Both the position numbers and the translations under genes were made by a program. From Hondaea fermentalgiana (Eukaryota > Sar > Bigyra > Thraustochytrida > Thraustochytriidae), in NCBI GenBank assembly GCA_014084085.1, contig NPFB01000006.1, forward strand, positions 207,002 through 251,108: 44,107 nucleotides of DNA, read 5' to 3'. The stretch's first letter is position 1. Each line of letters begins with the position of its first letter. Shown here piece by piece: positions 38,377 through 44,107 of the stretch. The notes beneath the pieces were generated by a model. It did no database searches. It had not been told where the DNA came from and worked only from the letters and a program-made list of their open reading frames with translations.

Positions 38377-40575
38377 ATGCAAGCGCATTGGCCAGAAAAT
38401 CAGACGGACGGAATGCGGGAACCTTGTCGAAAGGTCGCACGGACCTGGACCTCGATCCCGTCACAGACAGCATTGTCGCCCACCCAGGCGAGTACACGTG
38501 CTCCATCAAGAACCCTCCCAAAGCCTTTCGCTCCTCTAAGCCAGCGTAAGCGACGGCAAAGAGCTTCGATAGCTTCATGGAGGTCATCGCTTTCTCTTGT
38601 TGCATTGGCGACGGCCGTTTGCGCCCTTACGCAATGTCACGTGACGTATGCTCTCAAGGCCGAAAAGGGACGAGGCCGAGAGAACATTCGATTACTCGAA
38701 GAAGTTTCCATTGTAGACGTACGGGGTGAGTGCGCTGCAATCGAGGCAGGGTCAACGTGCAATGAAGTTCTCAACGCCATCTCGCTCCCAAACGATCGAC
38801 TGGTGTGGGTTCCGGTCGAGGCAGAGCTGAGCAATGGCACCATTGTTGAACTGGGCAGAGATTGGCTGATTCGCGTCGAGGAGCGAAAGCTTGCCCAGCA
38901 CGACCCTTTGCGCTCTTTTCTGGGCGACACCTGCCACGTTGTCATTTTCAATGGTGTGTGCCTAAATACCTATCACGGTTGCGTCGAGATCGACGGCCGC
39001 GCATACCCTCGCCCCTCGTGTCAAGAGACGTGCGAGGCCATGTGGGAGACATGTGGAGAAATATTCAGCTTTGCAGCGGAAAATAATTTGCAAGTGGGTT
39101 TACCTCGATGTGGCGTTTTTGACGCAGACACAAATCCAGTTTGGTCGCTTCTCAAGGCTCCAACGCTTGACTTTCTCACGCAGGAAACGGTGAAAACGGA
39201 AAATACCCTCGTGCCACCGTCATACGCGGGCCTTCGAAGCTACCCTCCGCCAACGTTCCAGGTAGGAGATCCTGCCGTCACGGCAACGTGTCGACCTGAC
39301 GTTGCTGGTATCACGGGCTCGAACGAGTCAAACTCCACGGACATCCTTTCGTGCAAAACGGGTATATCATGCCAAGACCCCTTTGTCGTCTTTGTGGACG
39401 AATCCTCCTGTGAATGGTGTGCAATACGTTGTCCCATGGACGGGGTCGATATTTCAGAAAAGATGAGAAGCATCGAGCTTGTAACGGCAATCATCGCTCT
39501 ACCAATGCTTTTGTGGCACGCTCGTTTCGGGTTCAAGAGGGTGTCAAAATCAGGCAGCAGAGCGGACGCCCTTCTTCTTATTTGCACCGTGCTGGGCGTC
39601 ATTTATGCAAGTCTAATTGTCATTTTCGTTGGCGTGAGTGCAAACAATGGCTGTCCCAGTTCCGGCATGCTGCACTTACCTCGAACTACGAATGGGACGC
39701 TGATTCCGTCCCCCTTTTGGACAGAATCGTCGTTGCAGGTTGCCTCGTGCGCTCTGCTTGCGCCATCGATTCATTTGTCGCAGGCAATGTACGGCGCCAT
39801 GACGACGTTCGTGATCGTAGTTGATGAAAATGTGCGCCGGGCAGTCACATTTCAACGACCTTCGAACTCCATTTGGCAAGCCTCGCGAATCATCGGGTTC
39901 ATCACCATAATTTTCCTCCCAATGCTTGGTATTGTGCTCACAAGTACGCGAGGAGTGATCGTGATGGACGATTACTTTTCGAGCACATTTCACCTGGACC
40001 TTGTACGCTATCTTTACAAGTGTGGCCCCTCTTTTGAAAAGCGGTGGCATGAAGTAGCTGCTACAGATGTGCCTTTTGTAGTGAGCTCACTCGCTTGTAT
40101 CATATATTCGATACGGCTTCTTTTACTCTGTTTGAGACTTCGAAGGAGCATATCAACGCAGGAGCACATGCAAGGGATCGCAAAGCTTGCCATGACGCTT
40201 GCTAAGCAGGTTATTACCCTCGTTATTGGAGCTCAAGTTCTCCTTTGCTGCTCGATTGTTCGCAACTGGATCTTGAACACGAATTTGCAGGTATACACCG
40301 ATCAGTTGATCGACTATGCCGGCTGCAGCACGTACAATGACGAGTGTACAAAGCCGACCACACTCGAGGCGAGTACAAACTTCATCATGTTGACCATGTT
40401 TTCGTGGAACCTTTTACCTTTTTCATTGGCAATCTTTTTGACACTCTCGGTCGCAGCACGTTCAATAGCGAGCCAGCAACTCAACCCTCGTTCGATGCTG
40501 AAGCAACAGATCGCCTCCACGTCGATCGGCAAGTCTGTTGCGAGCACCAAAGTTGTCTCCAGCATGCTGACATGA
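38377..40575 (+). CDS. Frizzled-like seven-helix receptor 1
   Basis: The 732-residue protein has an N-terminal hydrophobic stretch (about 72-93, likely signal or signal-anchor). A Cys-rich extracellular domain follows, with the Frizzled CRD spacing LNTYHGCVEIDGRAYPRPSC...C...C near 190-226. A Cys-containing stalk leads into seven hydrophobic helices from about 365 to 705 (IELVTAIIALPMLLW, ALLLICTVLGVIYASLIVIF, FIMLTMFSWNLLPFSLAIFL). This is the Frizzled/Smoothened-like class F layout also seen in amoebal fsl receptors. The short tail lacks KTxxxW, the Dishevelled-binding motif. The first in-frame ATG (38377) gives about 70 polar residues before the signal segment, which is unusual; a missed upstream exon or shorter start is possible. 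Ligand unknown. Confidence 0.87.
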   Translation: MQAHWPENQTDGMREPCRKVARTWTSIPSQTALSPTQASTRAPSRTLPKPFAPLSQRKRRQRASIASWRSSLSLVALATAVCALTQCHVTYALKAEKGRGRENIRLLEEVSIVDVRGECAAIEAGSTCNEVLNAISLPNDRLVWVPVEAELSNGTIVELGRDWLIRVEERKLAQHDPLRSFLGDTCHVVIFNGVCLNTYHGCVEIDGRAYPRPSCQETCEAMWETCGEIFSFAAENNLQVGLPRCGVFDADTNPVWSLLKAPTLDFLTQETVKTENTLVPPSYAGLRSYPPPTFQVGDPAVTATCRPDVAGITGSNESNSTDILSCKTGISCQDPFVVFVDESSCEWCAIRCPMDGVDISEKMRSIELVTAIIALPMLLWHARFGFKRVSKSGSRADALLLICTVLGVIYASLIVIFVGVSANNGCPSSGMLHLPRTTNGTLIPSPFWTESSLQVASCALLAPSIHLSQAMYGAMTTFVIVVDENVRRAVTFQRPSNSIWQASRIIGFITIIFLPMLGIVLTSTRGVIVMDDYFSSTFHLDLVRYLYKCGPSFEKRWHEVAATDVPFVVSSLACIIYSIRLLLLCLRLRRSISTQEHMQGIAKLAMTLAKQVITLVIGAQVLLCCSIVRNWILNTNLQVYTDQLIDYAGCSTYNDECTKPTTLEASTNFIMLTMFSWNLLPFSLAIFLTLSVAARSIASQQLNPRSMLKQQIASTSIGKSVASTKVVSSMLT

Positions 40576-41519
40576 TTCTGAAAATACTAGCAACGGCCAG
40601 AACAGTTTCTCTTCTGTCTTGGATGACCCATTCAACCAGCCCTAATTTTTATTTTCCTTCCTTGCCGCGAACGTTCGCAGTTGAACCGTTCTAGGACGTA
40701 CTACATTCGTTCGCAGCTAAAAGACGGGAGCTTATTGTTTGGTTTCAGTCGAGTCTGCTCAACGTTATCCCAGATTTACTCCTCTTTAGGTCTATTGTAC
40801 TCCACGACTCTGCCAACCGTCACAGACTCTGCTGCATCTTAAAAACTGCTTCACTCCTCACTGCTGACCGTGCAAAATACATGCTCGTGACGACCTCTTT
40901 TGACCCAGGCCTATTCATTCATTCATTCATTCATTCATTCATTCATTCATTCATTCATTCATTCATTAACTCGTTCCAACAATTCTGACGAGGCCTAGCT
41001 AGACCAAGGCCTAGCCTAGATTGAGAGCGGGCCGGCTCTGCTTGGGCCGGTCCGCCGCGCGGCCATTTTTCTGTCGACAAAAGCTTTGATTTGCTGGCGG
41101 TGGTGGCTCTCGCGGCTGGCCTAGCTAGGGCCGCGTCGGTCGGCACTGCTAAATGAGGCACGTAACGGCCACGTCCCGGGGCGAGCGGAGCCTCTTACAT
41201 GGCCATGCTTCCATATATGGCCGGTGAACTCAAGTGAGAGTGCAGTGCGCTATTGATAGAGAGTTTAGGCCCACCACCAAAGTAACAGCTCCAAGAGCAA
41301 ATTCACTGTAGCTAACTGTAAGGAAAGCGGGTAGTGGCTCATACGCCATCTACCACCACGAGCGCGGCTTTTCCTTTTCCGACGTTGGCGGCCCTAGCTT
41401 GGCCACGACGATGGTATTTCTCGCGCGCCGTCGTTGGTATGATCAGCAAACAAGCAAAAGGCGAGAGATCTTGCACTTCACAGCCGGCGACGGCGCCGAG
41501 GGCACGCCCGAGTCGCGTC
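40576..41519 (+). other. Intergenic region between the two receptor genes
   Basis: About 940 bases hold AT-richer sequence, an (ATTC)13 array, GGCCTAGCTAG at about 40991 and 41118, and an imperfect inverted repeat around 41199-41222 (GGCCATGCTTCCATATATGGCC). The second receptor frame is open back to 41334, with an earlier ATG at 41439. No further gene is supported. Confidence 0.4.
40913..40964 (+). repeat. (ATTC)13 microsatellite
   Basis: Thirteen perfect ATTC units lie between the tandem receptor genes. It is likely length-polymorphic. Confidence 0.9.
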
Positions 41520-43553
41520 ATGGCGCTCGACGGAGCGGCATGGAGACGCAATTTCCGTGTGAGTTCACCCAGGGAAGCCTCGTGCAGGTGTCAACGATCC
41601 GTGCATGACGTGCCGACGCGTCACAAACGCGGAAACCTCGCACTCTTTGCTGTGCTGATTGCTTTGATGCAACATGCGGGCATGGCAGACGTGACAGTGG
41701 TTGACGTAATTGGCAGATGTGATGTGATTGACGCTACCGACGAATGCCAAATTGTACTTGATAAAATTCAGACGCTTGAGGACAGGCTGATATTCGTGCC
41801 GGAAGTAGCACAGCTAAGCGATGGAAGCACCATTGAGCTTGACGAAGAGTTTATGCATAGTGTCCAAGCGATGCAAGTAAGTGGTCTCAATTCAATGGCT
41901 GGCTTCATTTCGAGTGAATGCATGTCACGAACAGTACCTTTACTCTGTCTTCGAGTGTACCATGGTTGCGTAGAGATTGATGGTCGCGCATACCCGCGTT
42001 CTTCGTGCGTAAATACATGTGAAACCTTTTGGGAAGCCTGTGATGACCTAAAGTGGGTTGTAGACAGGAACTTATTTGAGAACATTCCGCGATGTGGATA
42101 CTACAAAGGCGCGTCGGAGACGGATTATCAATGGACCACGTATGAAACGAGCGTGGTCGACGCACTTGAGAATGGCTACTACTTTCCCAGCGCATACGAA
42201 GGCTTGCGCATGTACCAGTCAGAATCCTTCGAGGTCGGCAGTCCTCCTGTGAGCATTTCATGTCGCGAAGATGCTATTGCCATGTCAAATATCTCTGCAA
42301 CGACCACTACCTGTGTGGAAGGGGTCACTTGCGAGGGGTCCCTTGTGTATACGACGGATGATCTCGGTTGCGAAGTTTGTGGAGTCTCGTGCCCCATCGC
42401 AAGTGTGGACATTTCAGAGGTCTTGTCACGGATTGAATGGTTCTCGGCCTTAATTGCCCTCCCCATGCTCGTGATTTTATGTATTCGAACGACGAGGACA
42501 TGGAGGAAAACAAGGCGACGACCTGATGGCCTTTTAGCACTTTGCTCATTGCAGGGCCTTTTGTATGCCCTTCTCATGGTGGTCGTCCTTGCGACAGGTC
42601 AGACTGGGTGCCCGAGCTCTGGCTTGCTGCGAGCACCGTACGGCTCGTACAACTCGACCGAGACTTCGCAGTTTTGGAGTGAGACCCACACGCAGGCCGT
42701 CTTCTGCACGCTGACTCTTCCGTCCATCCATTTGCTGCAGTCCATGTACGGTTCCCTCACCACCTTTGTGGTTCTCACGTACGAAAACGTTCAACGAGCG
42801 CTCATGTTTCGCCGCGTTGCAAGGTGGTCCTGGAGCAGCCCGCAGACAATAATTGGCGCAGTCTTTATCGTCCTCATCCCTTTGGTTGCCTCCGTACTTT
42901 CTAGTACGCTGGGAAAATTCAACTCGCGCTCCATGACCGACAATCCCAGGTTCCAGCTCGACCTTGTTCGTCAGTTGTACTTTTGCAGCCCCTCGTACGA
43001 GTCCGAATGGGCCGAGGTTCTTGTGGCAGAGGGTGTCTTCGCTCTCACATCTGGTGTCTGCATCACGTACGCGGTAAAGTTGCTTCGTCTTTGTCGACGA
43101 ATGAATTTCGCAGCTTCCAAAGAAGCTAGCATGCAGGCAATCGCAACCCTCGCCAATACGCTGTCAACACAAATTTTGTTGCTCACCCTAGGAACGCAGA
43201 CTTTTCTCGTCTCGACTATTGTACGCAATCGAAATTTGCGCAGCTACATGCTAGAGTACGCGGTTTCTTTCAGCGACTTCACCACTTGCAGCATTACCAG
43301 CGCGCTGACAGGCACAGAGTGCGTGGCTCCCACGCCGAAGGAGCCTTCGCCGGGTTTCATCGTGTCGTCTCTCTTGTCGTGGAATCTTTTGCCTCTCTTT
43401 TTCGGTTTTTTTCTGTCCATGTCCGCGGCAGCCAAGACCATCAGTGCTCACATCCACTTACATACTCCAATCTCGCACGTGTCGGGTACAATCAAAACCA
43501 AGATCCACCCGAGCACTGCTGTTACCCCGAGCAACGAGCCGAGCTCCCACTGA
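41520..43553 (+). CDS. Frizzled-like seven-helix receptor 2
   Basis: A 677-residue paralogue of the preceding gene. It has a hydrophobic signal segment near 40-53 (NLALFAVLIALMQ) and the same CRD core (LRVYHGCVEIDGRAYPRSSC, with Cys at matching spacing, about 137-175). A stalk with Cys pairs leads into seven helices from about 300 to 640 (IEWFSALIALPMLVILCI, LLALCSLQGLLYALLMVVVLA, FIVSSLLSWNLLPLFFGFFLSM). The post-helix tail has KTISAH, where the KTxxxW of metazoan Frizzled would fall, but the Trp is missing. Start choice is uncertain: ATG 41520 places the signal near residue 40, while ATG 41439 adds 27 polar residues. The same orientation and high local identity show a tandem duplication with the upstream copy. 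Confidence 0.87.
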   Translation: MALDGAAWRRNFRVSSPREASCRCQRSVHDVPTRHKRGNLALFAVLIALMQHAGMADVTVVDVIGRCDVIDATDECQIVLDKIQTLEDRLIFVPEVAQLSDGSTIELDEEFMHSVQAMQVSGLNSMAGFISSECMSRTVPLLCLRVYHGCVEIDGRAYPRSSCVNTCETFWEACDDLKWVVDRNLFENIPRCGYYKGASETDYQWTTYETSVVDALENGYYFPSAYEGLRMYQSESFEVGSPPVSISCREDAIAMSNISATTTTCVEGVTCEGSLVYTTDDLGCEVCGVSCPIASVDISEVLSRIEWFSALIALPMLVILCIRTTRTWRKTRRRPDGLLALCSLQGLLYALLMVVVLATGQTGCPSSGLLRAPYGSYNSTETSQFWSETHTQAVFCTLTLPSIHLLQSMYGSLTTFVVLTYENVQRALMFRRVARWSWSSPQTIIGAVFIVLIPLVASVLSSTLGKFNSRSMTDNPRFQLDLVRQLYFCSPSYESEWAEVLVAEGVFALTSGVCITYAVKLLRLCRRMNFAASKEASMQAIATLANTLSTQILLLTLGTQTFLVSTIVRNRNLRSYMLEYAVSFSDFTTCSITSALTGTECVAPTPKEPSPGFIVSSLLSWNLLPLFFGFFLSMSAAAKTISAHIHLHTPISHVSGTIKTKIHPSTAVTPSNEPSSH

Positions 43554-44107
43554 TTCTTTATTTCTAACCTATACGTTCTGTCAACCTCTGTGCTATCCAA
43601 AGATCCGGGTCCGCTGGCTGGTCCACCGTCTCCCTCTTTCCCTGCAGCCTGGCGCCCACTCAGCAGCTGCAGCCAGATGAATTCTCCTCGTCGTGCGGCT
43701 TGCTCGTCTGCTCCGACCTGGACGAACGAAGTGACCGGCCCCCACATGCACACCGTGCCGCTCTGCATCACTTTCTCCCCCCCCGCGGCCTTCGCCCTCC
43801 GCGACGCCCTCGCGTTCGACCACCTCGACGATGCAGGCGATGCACCACGTTCTCGTGGACCCGGTCGCTCGCCGTCGATCGCCGGGCCCTCGCCCGAGAT
43901 GGCGCCCGCGACGGCCTGGTCCGCCAAGATGGCGCCCCGGACCGCGACGGCGAGCGAGACGCTGGCGGTAGAATCCTAACTAACAGTCTAACAACTGGCA
44001 CGCGCATAGTGCGACCGCGCGGCAGGAACTGCGGGCCTGCGACTCGCACGAGCACGAGCGAGCGAGCGAGCGCGACGCCAGACCCGCTTCGAGCGGCGCC
44101 CGCGCGA
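43554..44107. other. Window end, no supported gene
   Basis: The receptor 3' region is followed by very GC-rich sequence. Open frames on both strands (43590-43979 plus, 43448-43927 minus) begin with non-ATG codons and show no domain. On the minus strand, sequence around 43670-43810 reads like protein (for example GTVCMWGPVTSFVQVG) and might be an exon of a gene extending beyond the window, but this is not supported enough to call. Confidence 0.35.

Noticed and set aside
40913..40964. CRISPR-like array
   Set aside because: It is a perfect tetranucleotide microsatellite without spacers, as are the other repeats in the window.
43448..43927. Minus-strand gene overlapping the end of receptor 2
   Set aside because: Half of it is antisense to the receptor and there is no ATG start; the remaining half is too little evidence at the window edge.

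Overview
The window looks like nuclear DNA from a GC-rich, compact, intron-poor protist. A thraustochytrid-type stramenopile (Labyrinthulomycetes) is my best guess. The grounds are long uninterrupted eukaryotic genes on both strands, short divergent or convergent spacers, homopolymeric Gln/Ser/Ala/Asp tracts, many microsatellites, canonical GT-AG splice signals in the one gene that clearly needs them, and a mix of conserved eukaryotic housekeeping genes with lineage-specific ones. The taxon is an inference from style and gene content, not from a marker gene.

Layout. 0-4.2 kb: SEC31 (COPII coat). 4.5-5.8 kb (-): an IQ-motif coiled-coil protein with a CxxC/CxxC pair. 6.4-10.3 kb: a BRCA1-like RING / Tudor-like / tandem-BRCT protein. 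10.5-11.2 kb (-): dynactin p27 (DCTN6), split by one intron. 11.4-12.8 kb: mitochondrial tRNA 2-thiouridylase. 13.2-14.4 kb (-): ARP1/centractin, a second dynactin subunit. 15.0-16.2 kb: SEC62. 16.6-17.3 kb: a small, probably N-myristoylated disordered protein. 17.3-17.8 kb: a 245-bp tandem duplication. 17.8-20.1 kb: an unrecognised beta-rich / coiled-coil protein. 20.2-22.3 kb (-): Ku70. 22.8-24.3 kb (-): an RlmN-type radical-SAM methyltransferase with a C-terminal membrane anchor. 25.5-27.3 kb: a hypothetical protein. 27.6-30.8 kb (-): a leucine-rich-repeat protein ending in an IpaH/SspH-type NEL E3 ubiquitin-ligase domain. 30.9-31.7 kb: an acidic hypothetical protein. 31.8-33.8 kb (-): an ABC-class ATPase with an RGG-rich N-terminus, MRB1590-like. 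34.4-35.9 kb (-): a CDC50/LEM3 P4-ATPase subunit. 35.9-38.4 kb: a gap with no gene I can support. 38.4-43.6 kb: two tandem Frizzled-like seven-helix receptors.

How they fit together. Most neighbours are unrelated housekeeping genes: secretory pathway (SEC31, SEC62, CDC50), DNA repair (RING-BRCT, Ku70, possibly the 17.8-kb protein), dynein/dynactin transport (DCTN6, ARP1) and RNA modification (MTU1, RlmN-like). The exceptions worth attention are the LRR-NEL ligase, a fold known to me from bacterial effectors but here inside an apparently eukaryotic locus; the dynactin gene pair; the membrane-anchored RlmN; the RGG-ABC ATPase; and the tandem Frizzled-like receptors lacking the canonical Dishevelled-binding tail motif.
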